Shown: piece by piece, positions 1 to 6,786 of the stretch
Numbering within the stretch: the first letter of the stretch is position 1
Layout: every line of letters begins with the position of its first letter
Assembly: GCA_007127655.1 (NCBI GenBank)
Contig: SKYX01000311.1
Span: forward strand, 1 to 10,454
Direction of reading: 5' to 3'
Source of the DNA: Desulfonatronum sp.
GTDB taxonomy: Bacteria; Desulfobacterota; Desulfovibrionia; Desulfovibrionales; Desulfonatronaceae
Length of the DNA stretch: 10,454 bases
Program-made: the position numbers and the translations under genes
The notes under the pieces: model-generated
The model's database searches: none
Told to the model about the DNA's origin: nothing
The model's input: only the letters and a program-made list of their open reading frames with translations

Positions 1-955
1 CGGTACCTGCTCGCCCCAGAAACCGGGCCTGATTGGCGTCGTTTTCCAGAACCAGGTGCACGTGTCGGTCCTGGGGGAGAACCTTGCTCACGGTCTGGGC
101 CAATTCCTCCAGAATATGCACCGGCCCGTCGTCCTGGATGGCATGGACCGCATCCAGGCGCAGGCCGTCAAACCGGTACTCCCGCAGCCAGTACACGGCG
201 TTGGCGATGAAAAAGTCCCGGACCTGGGGCACCGAAAAATCAATGGCCGCGCCCCAGGGGGTCTGATGGGCCTCGGTGAAGAACTGGGGGGCGTAGAGAT
301 GCAGGTAGTTTCCTTCCGGGCCGAAATGGTTGTAGACCACGTCCAGAAAAACCATCAGCCCCAGCCCGTGGGCCTCGTCGATGAGACGCCGCAAATCCTG
401 AGGCGAGCCGTAGACCGAATCCGGGGCAAAGGGCAGCACCCCGTCATAGCCCCAATTGCGGCGGCCCGGGAAATCGGCCAGGGGCATCAGCTCCACGGCC
501 GTGACGCCCAGTTCCTTGAGATACGGCAACCGCGCCCGCACCCCGTCGTAAGTGCCTTCCGGCGTGAACGTGCCCACATGCAGTTCGTAGAGCACGGTTT
601 CCGCCCAGGGCCGCCCTTTCCAGTCCGAATTTGCCCAAGTAAACCCGGCGGTATCCACCACCTGGCTCGGCCCGGAGACGTCCTCGGGCTGAAAGCGCGA
701 ACCCGGGTCCGGGACCAGGGTCTCGCCGTTGATCTTGAACCGATACAAGCTGCCGGACCCGGCCTTGGGAACCAGAACTTCGTGCCAGCCGTCCCGGGAG
801 GGCGGCATGGCCACACTGTGCTCCTGATCCTGCCCTACCAGGACCACGTCCACTTTCTTGGCACCGGGGGCCCAAAGCCGGAAACGCACGCCACCGGCTT
901 CGAGAATCGGGCCAAAGGGAATGTGCTTGTCGACTGATGGAATTTGTCTGTTCAT
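1..955 (-). CDS. treZ: Malto-oligosyltrehalose trehalohydrolase, 5' part (C-terminus beyond the window)
   Basis: TreZ hydrolyses the alpha-1,4 bond next to the terminal trehalose unit of maltooligosyltrehalose, releasing free trehalose in the cytoplasm (TreY/TreZ pathway). The 318 codons present encode an N-terminal beta-sandwich (about residues 12-100, with FRLWAPGAKKVDVVL) followed by a GH13 barrel. TreZ hallmarks are ELHVGTFTPEGTYDG (124-138), LMPLADFPGRRNWGYDGV (156-173), LDVVYNHFGPEGNYL (204-218), DGLRLDAVHAI with the presumed nucleophile D268, and LVLENDANQA with the presumed acid/base E304. The third catalytic Asp and the C-terminal domain lie beyond position 1; the full family length is about 600 residues. 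The ATG at 955 is chosen because AAGGA sits 8 nt upstream. No frameshift is seen. The upstream spacer is full of palindromic repeats, so the gene may have its own promoter or be read through from the gene at 1314-4301. The family call is secure. Confidence 0.95.
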   Translation of the reverse strand, partial: MNRQIPSVDKHIPFGPILEAGGVRFRLWAPGAKKVDVVLVGQDQEHSVAMPPSRDGWHEVLVPKAGSGSLYRFKINGETLVPDPGSRFQPEDVSGPSQVVDTAGFTWANSDWKGRPWAETVLYELHVGTFTPEGTYDGVRARLPYLKELGVTAVELMPLADFPGRRNWGYDGVLPFAPDSVYGSPQDLRRLIDEAHGLGLMVFLDVVYNHFGPEGNYLHLYAPQFFTEAHQTPWGAAIDFSVPQVRDFFIANAVYWLREYRFDGLRLDAVHAIQDDGPVHILEELAQTVSKVLPQDRHVHLVLENDANQARFLGRAGT

Positions 956-1032
956 GGTGTTTTTCCTTGATTTACCTTGTCTTTAGTCCTTATTCCGATC
1001 GTTCCCACGCTCCAGCGTGGGAACGCAGCCCT

Positions 1033-1048
1033 GGGCGCTCCAGCGCCC
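1033..1048. repeat. Short palindrome with GCTCCAGC centre
   Basis: GGGCGCT, a CC centre, then AGCGCCC form a perfect 7-bp stem. The centre GCTCCAGC is the same as in the hairpin at 1001-1024, but the outer stem sequence differs. It lies inside the 237-bp element. Confidence 0.6.
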
Positions 1049-1065
1049 GGTTTTGGTTCGGAGTG

Positions 1066-1098
1066 AAAAATCTATTCCGATCAGCCAGAGCTGATCGG
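1066..1098 (-). terminator. Candidate Rho-independent terminator, minus-strand transcript
   Basis: Read on the minus strand, CCGATCAGC, loop TCTG and GCTGATCGG form a perfect 9-bp stem (1098-1077), followed by AATAGATTTTT with five T at 1070-1066. It lies about 215 nt past the stop of the AsmA-like gene and upstream of treZ, so it could separate the two transcripts. The six-base gap before the T run and its location inside a repeat element make this tentative. The other strand has no T run. Confidence 0.3.
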
Positions 1099-1179
1099 GT
1101 GAGTTCCACGCAATGATTATGCGCAAAAATGCTCCGAGATATCCAAAGAGCAGCGTTTCTCTCACCGGATTTCAATTCG

Positions 1180-1195
1180 CGACGTTGGAGCGTCG
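1180..1195. repeat. Short imperfect palindrome, GCTCCAGC-like family
   Basis: CGACGTT and AGCGTCG pair around a GG centre, with one G-T wobble. On the opposite strand the centre reads GCTCCAAC, close to the GCTCCAGC centre of the hairpins at 1001-1024 and 1033-1048. It sits just inside the right arm of the 237-bp element. Confidence 0.5.
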
Positions 1196-1313
1196 GGAGC
1201 TGCATTCCCACGCTGGAGCGTGGGAACGATCGAGAAACAGAAGATGCATCTTACATCTCGGCTTCCCAGTGAAATTGCCCAAACTTTTTTTGAGCAGATA
1301 CCGAAATAATGGT

Positions 1314-4301
1314 TCACGGTGCGACATTTTTCCCGTCCCGCCAGGCATGAAACCAGCGCAGCGGCCGCACAATGCGCAGGGTCGGTTCGTTGTCGTTCAG
1401 TTCGACTCCGAGAGACAGAGCGCCCAGACGGGCATACATTGCGCCATTCGATGCGTCTCCGGCCAGATCCAGGTCGGCCAGCAGCGTCAGGGTTTCACCC
1501 CGGAGATCCACACCGCTGAGTCGAATCCTGTCGTTGCTCAGATCGAGCTGGGCCTCGCCGTGGATATCACGCACGTCCAGCAGCCGACCAAGCCAGCCGC
1601 CATCGCGCGCCCGGCGAAGAAACAGGCGGGCCAGCAAGCCGGTATCACGCATTGCCAAGCGTAATCCCCCCACCAGTTGAATCTGATCCGTCCAAAGGAG
1701 TCGTGCATTATCAAAGTCCAGCTGGACCCACCAATCGGCATCATCCCGAAGCCCACCGTCCTTGAGGTGCTCTTGGCGATGCACCTGGTGGTGCATAAGG
1801 TGCTGCACCTGATCCAGCCGAAGAAAAGAATGATCCAGCGTAAATTGCCGTGTTGCCAAGTCGCCCTCCGTGAGGTTGAGGGCAAGCTGGAGATCTCCCA
1901 CCAAACGCTGGTCGAGCAATGCAAGTTCAGCTTCAGAGGCGTAAATATCCAACGCTCCCTGAGCATCGAGGCCAGTCAGCGTAAACTCGCTGGACAGGCG
2001 TGCCTTCCCGCCAAGGAGCGTGACTCCGGCGTTTTTGGGCAAGTAGCTGTTGTAGCGGGTGACATCGGGAACCTCTGTCGCCGGCAGAAAGATATGCGTC
2101 GTGAAGTACCGGGCTTCAGCAGACTCCAGCATCTTTTCGAAATGTGTGGTTCGGGTGGTGACGACAAGGTCACGTCCTTCCATGTGCGACTGGACTTCAC
2201 CCTGTCGCTGTAGGGTGTATCGCGGTATGCTCAGTGTGAACAGAGCCTCATCCGGCGTATCCAACCGCGCGAAGAGATCGCCCCGGCCTGCCGCTTGATA
2301 GTCGAGAAATCGAACGCGCAATTCGTCAGTGGTCACCTGGAGTTCGCTCTTCGGCAATATTTGCAGGCCCTCGAAGTCAGCCCGCAGGTAAAGTCGGCCA
2401 TTGCCCTCCACGGCCAAGCCGTGGGCTTTGGGCAGGAACGCATTCAGGAAACCGAGTCGATGCACCGAGCCTTCCAGAGCGAGCCGTCCGCCGGGTACAC
2501 CGTCTCGGCGGTGCAGGCGTCCTTCGCGGAGGAATATCTCGCTCTCCAGGCCCTCTGTCTCGTGTTTTTCCGCTGTAGCCAGCCAGCGTAACCGGCTGCC
2601 GCTGATGTCCAACTGTTCATTGTCGAGGGTGGCTTCGTTCAGGAGCAGCGACAAATCAACGTCGCTTTCCAGGATGTTCGTCTGTATCTGGGTCCGCAGT
2701 TTCCGGCCGGAGAAAGAAAGTGAACCACGCAGCTGGTTCGCTGTCAGCTCCAATTGGCCATGGCATTGCGCTTCGCCACCGAGCAGGGTCAATGCCTCCG
2801 GATCGGGCAGAAACGGGGTCAAATAGGGTTGAAGCGCACTGATGTCAGGCAATCGTGCATTTTCCCAGGCGATCTCACCACGGGCGCCTTCCAGAGCCTG
2901 TTTCGGGTCAAATGGGCTGATGGCGGCAAGTTGCAAATCGGCATCGGCAAGCAACCGGTGTCCCGTATGCAGCAGAGTCGCGCCGACCAGTGCGGCTTTG
3001 ACCGTTACCTGTGCGGCGCTGTCCAGTTCAGCAAGCAAAAAGCCGCCGCCATCCGCTTGGTACCCCAATGCATCGACCTGGAGTTGCGAAGCCTTGATTT
3101 CCAGGCGGGCGTGATTGGGGCGAGAATCCAGGAGCTCCAGCTCCGCCTCCAGTTGGCCCGCACCGCGCAGCTTCATGCCCTGGCCGTCCAGCGTATGCTC
3201 CAGGTACGGATCGAGCATGTCCAGGCGGATGACCTGCCCGCTGGCCGCGAGATGGACCCTGAAGGGAGGTTCCAGCTTGTCCATGCGCAGGTTGTCCAGG
3301 TCCGCGGCAAGTGTCAGTTCGGCCTGCCTGGCGTACGGTGTTGCCTCAACAAGGGCCACGTCTCGCAACCGAGTGGTCACTGTCAGTATGGCCGGTTGCT
3401 CGGAGGAAACACCCAACAGCACATCTCCGTTGCCTTGGGCCCGGTGAGTCTTGCCCGGTGTATCAATGATGCCCGAATGCTGATTCAGACTCCGAGCTTG
3501 CCGCAGGCTGGATTCATCAACCTCCACCATCAGCACGGGAGAGTCGAGACGCAGGATGCTGCCCTCAGCCAACACCCCGCATTCGAGGATCAGCTCTCCG
3601 TGCAGTCGGCCAGAGCCGGAGAGCGCGAGCCAAGGCAAGCTGCCCAAATACGGCGTGAAGACATCCCAGGCGTCCGCATGGGCATCCAGCTGAACCGTGC
3701 CGGAAAGGGCACCGAGGATATCCACATCAGGCCCCAGTGCGGCGACCTGAGCCAGTGTTGCCGCACTGGTAAGGCTGATGTCGCGGGCCAGTTGAACCTT
3801 TTGTGGAACGTCATGTGGAACGACTTCCAGCTGACGGTGGAGCACTCCACCCTCCAGGCTGAGACGCAAACGGGCGATTTCCAGGTGCTGATCCGTAAAC
3901 AGGGCGTCTTCGAGACGCAGCCGTCCGTCGCCCTCGAGAACGTGTTCGTTCAGAGTCAAGTTCCGGATCCCTTGGGCATCCAGCGCAAGGATGTGCACTT
4001 TCCCCTGAAACAGAGCGGCAAGGGAAAGAGAGAGCGTGGCGTGAGCAGCGTCAAGGGACAGAAAAAGCTCGTCGTCTTTGCGCGCCAAGTGAAAGCCCGC
4101 GACTTCCCATTGCCCTGGGTAACGGCTCCGTCCGTGCTCCCAGTGGATTTCAATGCCGGCCGACTGGGACAACCGCTGGGCCAGCCACGGGGTATTGAGC
4201 AGCCAATTGCTGCCCGCGAACAAAACGAACAGCAAAATCGCCAACCCAATCAAAACATACAAAATCCAGGAATACCGGGAACGAAAATGCTGATCCGTCA
4301 T
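1314..4301 (-). CDS. Large membrane-anchored AsmA/DUF748-like repeat protein
   Basis: A 995-residue protein, not a gene I can name. Residues about 11-33 form one N-terminal membrane segment (rich in I, L, V, F), placing the rest in the periplasm. The remainder alternates hydrophobic and polar residues, as in the beta-rich AsmA/DUF748/TamB group of inner-membrane proteins; some members carry lipids to the outer membrane. A motif of Tyr/Phe-Leu, a short gap, then a glycine-containing strand recurs near residues 217, 366, 492, 622 and 752 (PYLGSLPWLALSGSGRLHGE; YLPKNAGVTLLGGKARLSSE). Two copies end alike (LGYQADGGG, LDYQAAGRG). I chose the ATG at 4301 because the membrane segment follows directly; an in-frame TTG at 4322 would add seven residues. 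Neither start has a clear Shine-Dalgarno site. Its position between glgX and treZ, with repeat-rich spacers on both sides, suggests insertion. A link to glucan metabolism is not shown. The family assignment is moderate. Confidence 0.7.
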   Translation of the reverse strand: MTDQHFRSRYSWILYVLIGLAILLFVLFAGSNWLLNTPWLAQRLSQSAGIEIHWEHGRSRYPGQWEVAGFHLARKDDELFLSLDAAHATLSLSLAALFQGKVHILALDAQGIRNLTLNEHVLEGDGRLRLEDALFTDQHLEIARLRLSLEGGVLHRQLEVVPHDVPQKVQLARDISLTSAATLAQVAALGPDVDILGALSGTVQLDAHADAWDVFTPYLGSLPWLALSGSGRLHGELILECGVLAEGSILRLDSPVLMVEVDESSLRQARSLNQHSGIIDTPGKTHRAQGNGDVLLGVSSEQPAILTVTTRLRDVALVEATPYARQAELTLAADLDNLRMDKLEPPFRVHLAASGQVIRLDMLDPYLEHTLDGQGMKLRGAGQLEAELELLDSRPNHARLEIKASQLQVDALGYQADGGGFLLAELDSAAQVTVKAALVGATLLHTGHRLLADADLQLAAISPFDPKQALEGARGEIAWENARLPDISALQPYLTPFLPDPEALTLLGGEAQCHGQLELTANQLRGSLSFSGRKLRTQIQTNILESDVDLSLLLNEATLDNEQLDISGSRLRWLATAEKHETEGLESEIFLREGRLHRRDGVPGGRLALEGSVHRLGFLNAFLPKAHGLAVEGNGRLYLRADFEGLQILPKSELQVTTDELRVRFLDYQAAGRGDLFARLDTPDEALFTLSIPRYTLQRQGEVQSHMEGRDLVVTTRTTHFEKMLESAEARYFTTHIFLPATEVPDVTRYNSYLPKNAGVTLLGGKARLSSEFTLTGLDAQGALDIYASEAELALLDQRLVGDLQLALNLTEGDLATRQFTLDHSFLRLDQVQHLMHHQVHRQEHLKDGGLRDDADWWVQLDFDNARLLWTDQIQLVGGLRLAMRDTGLLARLFLRRARDGGWLGRLLDVRDIHGEAQLDLSNDRIRLSGVDLRGETLTLLADLDLAGDASNGAMYARLGALSLGVELNDNEPTLRIVRPLRWFHAWRDGKNVAP

Positions 4302-4416
4302 ATTTGTTGCCGAGGTGTTCAAGAATGCAGTTTAATCGCCCGGAGTTTTAAAGCACTTACACAACGCGGTAATCGCTCAATAACACCGGGCATGTGGACC
4401 ACACAAAAGCACCTGA

Positions 4417-4436
4417 ACCCCGGCCTGCGCCGGGGT
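4417..4436. repeat. REP-like GC-rich hairpin
   Basis: ACCCCGGC, loop CTGC and GCCGGGGT form a perfect 8-bp stem. On the plus strand it is followed directly by GACGATCGAGAAA, and the 12-mer ACGATCGAGAAA (4438-4449) also follows the hairpin at 1204-1227. It lacks a T run on either side, so it is more likely a repeat than a terminator. Confidence 0.6.
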
Positions 4437-4479
4437 GACGATCGAGAAAACTCGCTACCGAGGTACCCCCATTCCGTCA

Positions 4480-4517
4480 TAGCGGAACACGCCGACGCAG
4501 GCCGGTGCGTTCCGCTA
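4480..4517. repeat. REP-like hairpin, opposite orientation to 4417-4436
   Basis: TAGCGGAACACGCCG (4480-4494) pairs with CGGTGCGTTCCGCTA (4503-4517): 15-bp arms with two mismatches and an 8-nt loop. Its central part, CCGACGCAGGCCGG, is the reverse complement (one mismatch) of the CCGGCCTGCGCCGG core of the hairpin at 4417-4436, so the two form an inverted pair like a BIME. No T run follows. Confidence 0.6.
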
Positions 4518-4580
4518 TCCAGGCAGTACACAGTCCCGGCGGTCTTCCGGTCTTATTGAGCGCTTACACAACGCGCCTCT

Positions 4581-6725
4581 CTAGGCCACGAAACGCAGCA
4601 ACTGCAACGAGCGTCCCCCGACAACACGTTCCGAGCCCCCAGGCAGAGCGTCGCCGTCGGATCGGCCGTCCTCAACCATGGTGTCAACCAGGGTCTGCCA
4701 AGTCACGGTGTCGCCATTCGGCAAGACGAAAGCCACGTCTTCATGGCCGGCATTGACCAGCAGCAGAAAGGTGTCGTCCGGCTCCTGCTCACCGGTCTGG
4801 GTCAGGTGCACGATGCCGGCCTCTCCGCTCAGACGGATGGCCAGACAGCGGGCATCGCCTCCCTGCCAGTCTTCGGGGGTCATCTCGCGACCAGAGGGAT
4901 GCAGCCAGATCACGTCCTTGACCTCGGTTCCCGGAATAACCTGACCAGAAAAAAAGCGATCCCGGTGGAACACGATATGCTCCTGGCGCAGCTTCAGGAG
5001 GCGGCTGACAAAGTCCATCTGGGAGCGACCGGCCTCGTTGATGCCTTCCCAGTCGAGCCAGCTGATTTCGCTGTCCTGGCAGTAGACGTTATTGTTGCCG
5101 CCCTGGGTATGGGCGAACTCGTCCCCGGCCAGGAGCATGGGCGTACCCTGGGACAGGAGCAGCGTTGCCAGGAAATTGCGCATCTGACGACGGCGCAGAG
5201 CCAGAATGTCTTGATCGTCGGTCTCGCCTTCCGCTCCGCAGTTCCAGGAGTTGTTGTTGTCCGAGCCGTCCCGGCTGTCTTCGCCGTTGGCCTCGTTGTG
5301 CTTCTCGTTGTAGCTGACCAGGTCGTGCAGGGTGAAGCCGTCGTGGGCCGTGATGAAGTTCACGCTGGTCCAGGTCCGCCGGCCGCGGCGGTTGAAGATG
5401 TCCGCGGAGGCGGAAAAACGTCCGCCAAAGCTGGAGAGCTGGTCCTCATCGCCCTTCCAGAACTTGCGCATGGAATCCCGGTACTGATCGTTCCACTCAG
5501 CCCAGCCCGGCGGGAAATTGCCCACCTGATACCCGCCCAGGCCCGTGTCCCAGGGCTCGGCGATCAACTTGACCTGGCCCAACAGCGGGTCCTGGGCCAC
5601 GGCGTCCAGAAAGCTGGCATGCTCGTCATATGGTCCTTCCACCCGGGCCAGGGTGGTGGCCAGGTCAAAGCGGAATCCGTCCACACCCATCACCTCCACC
5701 CAGTAGCGCAGGGAATCCATGACCATGCACAGCACCTTGGGGTGACGCAGCTCAAGGGCGTTGCCCGTGCCTGTGAAATCATTGTAGAATCGCTTTTGAT
5801 CACCCATCAGGTAGTAGTAGGAATGGTTGTCGATTCCCCGGAACGAGAGGGTCGGCCCCATGTGGTTGCCTTCGGCCGTGTGGTTGTAGACCACGTCCAG
5901 AATCACCTCGATGCCCGCATCGTGCATCTTCTGGACAAAGCGCTTGAACGAGGACAGCTCGTTCCTGGGCCGCAAATAGCTCTGGTTGGGGGCGAAAAAA
6001 CCGACGGTATTGTAGCCCCAGTAGTTGCTCAGGCCGCGCTCGATGAGATGGCGGTCCTGTAAAAAGGCATGCACAGGGAGCAACTCGATGGCCGTGACTC
6101 CCAAATTTTTGAGGTGGTCAATGACCGGCTGGGCAGCCAGGCCCTCAAAGGAGCCCCGGAATTCCTCCGGAACCTCCGGATGGCGTACGGTATAGCCCCG
6201 GACGTGCATTTCGTAGATCACGGTTTCATGCCAGGGTCGGAAGCCCAGGGGCCGCCCCCAGGTAAAGGCCTGATCCACAACCCGGCATTTGGGCATGAAC
6301 GGGGCTGAGTCCCGCTCGTCAAAGGACAGGTCTTCGTCCGGATGCCCCACAGTATAGCCGAACAGGGCGTCGTCCCACTCCAATTCTCCAACCAGCGCCT
6401 TAGCATAGGGGTCCAGAAGCAATTTATTGGGGTTGAAACGATGACCAGCCTGGGGCTCGTAGGGCCCATGGACCCGGTATCCGTAAAGCTGGCCGGGTCG
6501 GGCGTCCGGCAGGTAGCAGTGCCAGACTTCGTGGGTGTATTCCGGCAGGGTGACTCGTGCGGTTTCCGTAACCCCGTCGGTATCGAACAGACACAATTCC
6601 ACCTTTTGGGCATGTGCTGAAAACAAGGCGAAATTCACGCCTGAGCCGTCCCAGGTGGCGCCCAGCGGGCTCGGCGAACCGGGCCAGACCCTGACTTCAT
6701 TGGAACCATTTGCTCCGTTTGCCAT
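4581..6725 (-). CDS. glgX: Glycogen debranching enzyme (GH13 isoamylase type, GlgX/TreX)
   Basis: A 714-residue cytoplasmic enzyme that hydrolyses alpha-1,6 branch links in glycogen or limit dextrins, giving linear maltooligosaccharides. An N-terminal CBM48-type domain (about 10-120, with SPLGATWDGSGVNFALFSAH) is followed by the GH13 barrel: IYEMHVRGYTVRHPEVP (170-186), LDVVYNHTAEGN (276-287), DGFRFDLATTL with nucleophile D354, LIAEPWDTG with acid/base E390, and TAHDGFTLHDLVSYN with D462. GDEFAHTQGGNNNVYCQD (534-551) is typical of the GlgX/TreX branch. All three catalytic acids are present and the length is usual for the family. The ATG at 6725 has GAGG 5 nt upstream. The gene starts 61 bp after the response regulator with no convincing terminator between them, so shared transcription is possible. 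With treZ further along, the enzyme probably feeds the TreY/TreZ trehalose route as well as glycogen breakdown. Confidence 0.95.
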   Translation of the reverse strand: MANGANGSNEVRVWPGSPSPLGATWDGSGVNFALFSAHAQKVELCLFDTDGVTETARVTLPEYTHEVWHCYLPDARPGQLYGYRVHGPYEPQAGHRFNPNKLLLDPYAKALVGELEWDDALFGYTVGHPDEDLSFDERDSAPFMPKCRVVDQAFTWGRPLGFRPWHETVIYEMHVRGYTVRHPEVPEEFRGSFEGLAAQPVIDHLKNLGVTAIELLPVHAFLQDRHLIERGLSNYWGYNTVGFFAPNQSYLRPRNELSSFKRFVQKMHDAGIEVILDVVYNHTAEGNHMGPTLSFRGIDNHSYYYLMGDQKRFYNDFTGTGNALELRHPKVLCMVMDSLRYWVEVMGVDGFRFDLATTLARVEGPYDEHASFLDAVAQDPLLGQVKLIAEPWDTGLGGYQVGNFPPGWAEWNDQYRDSMRKFWKGDEDQLSSFGGRFSASADIFNRRGRRTWTSVNFITAHDGFTLHDLVSYNEKHNEANGEDSRDGSDNNNSWNCGAEGETDDQDILALRRRQMRNFLATLLLSQGTPMLLAGDEFAHTQGGNNNVYCQDSEISWLDWEGINEAGRSQMDFVSRLLKLRQEHIVFHRDRFFSGQVIPGTEVKDVIWLHPSGREMTPEDWQGGDARCLAIRLSGEAGIVHLTQTGEQEPDDTFLLLVNAGHEDVAFVLPNGDTVTWQTLVDTMVEDGRSDGDALPGGSERVVGGRSLQLLRFVA

Positions 6726-6786
6726 TTCATCCTCACATTTTGAAATTGTTCAAAAAACCGAACAGGGAAGACATACACCACGAACT

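Larger units (their letters stand above)
996..1232. repeat. 237-bp MITE-like element with 34-bp terminal inverted repeats
   Basis: The left arm (996-1029) and right arm (1199-1232) are inverted copies matching at 33 of 34 positions; the only difference is C1024 against A1204. Each arm itself contains a palindrome: 11-bp stem GTTCCCACGCT, 2-nt centre, AGCGTGGGAAC at 1001-1024, and the matching one at 1204-1227. The interior holds more hairpins and no credible gene. Short open frames here are translations of the repeat and should not be annotated. This palindrome type is dispersed through many bacterial genomes. Whether it moves as a non-autonomous element is inference. The element fills most of the 358-bp spacer between treZ and the AsmA-like gene; 1233-1313 shows nothing else. 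Confidence 0.7.
4374..4562. repeat. 189-bp segment with 10-bp terminal inverted repeats
   Basis: CGCTCAATAA at 4374-4383 and TTATTGAGCG at 4553-4562 are perfect inverted copies. Between them lie two strong hairpins (4417-4436 and 4480-4517) and no gene. The size and arrangement resemble a small non-autonomous element or a paired REP unit. A 10-bp match alone is weak, but its nesting with the direct repeats supports it. Confidence 0.45.
4353..4575. repeat. 16-bp direct repeats flanking a repeat-rich spacer
   Basis: GCACTTACACAACGCG at 4353-4368 and GCGCTTACACAACGCG at 4560-4575 match at 15 of 16 positions in direct orientation. They bracket most of the 279-bp spacer between glgX and the AsmA-like gene. 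The right copy overlaps the end of an inverted repeat by 3 bp. They could mark an insertion or a duplicated junction, but they are not a clean target-site duplication because the left copy is 5 bp from the inverted repeat. Confidence 0.55.

Noticed and set aside
56..937. 293-codon open frame on the plus strand
   Set aside because: Antisense shadow of treZ, whose minus-strand translation carries all the expected family motifs.
996..1232. CRISPR-like array
   Set aside because: The repeated units are palindromes in inverted orientation with irregular spacing, not direct repeats separated by uniform spacers.
1263..1313. Terminator for the AsmA-like gene at the A/T run near 1284
   Set aside because: The only possible stem is weak with one wobble pair and the T-rich part lies in the loop rather than after the stem.
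983..1372. Short open frames giving peptides with SHAGAWERS-like sequence
   Set aside because: They are translations of the dispersed palindromic repeat and have no ribosome site or protein-like composition beyond it.
4417..4436. GC-rich hairpin as terminator for glgX
   Set aside because: No T run follows on either strand and the core recurs inverted at 4492-4505, so it is better read as a repeat.
2754..4559. 601-codon open frame on the plus strand
   Set aside because: It is antisense to the AsmA-like gene and crosses the repeat-rich spacer; its translation shows no recognisable domain, while the minus strand encodes a coherent membrane-anchored protein.
4743..6062. 439-codon open frame on the plus strand
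   Set aside because: Antisense shadow of glgX, which has an intact catalytic triad on the minus strand.
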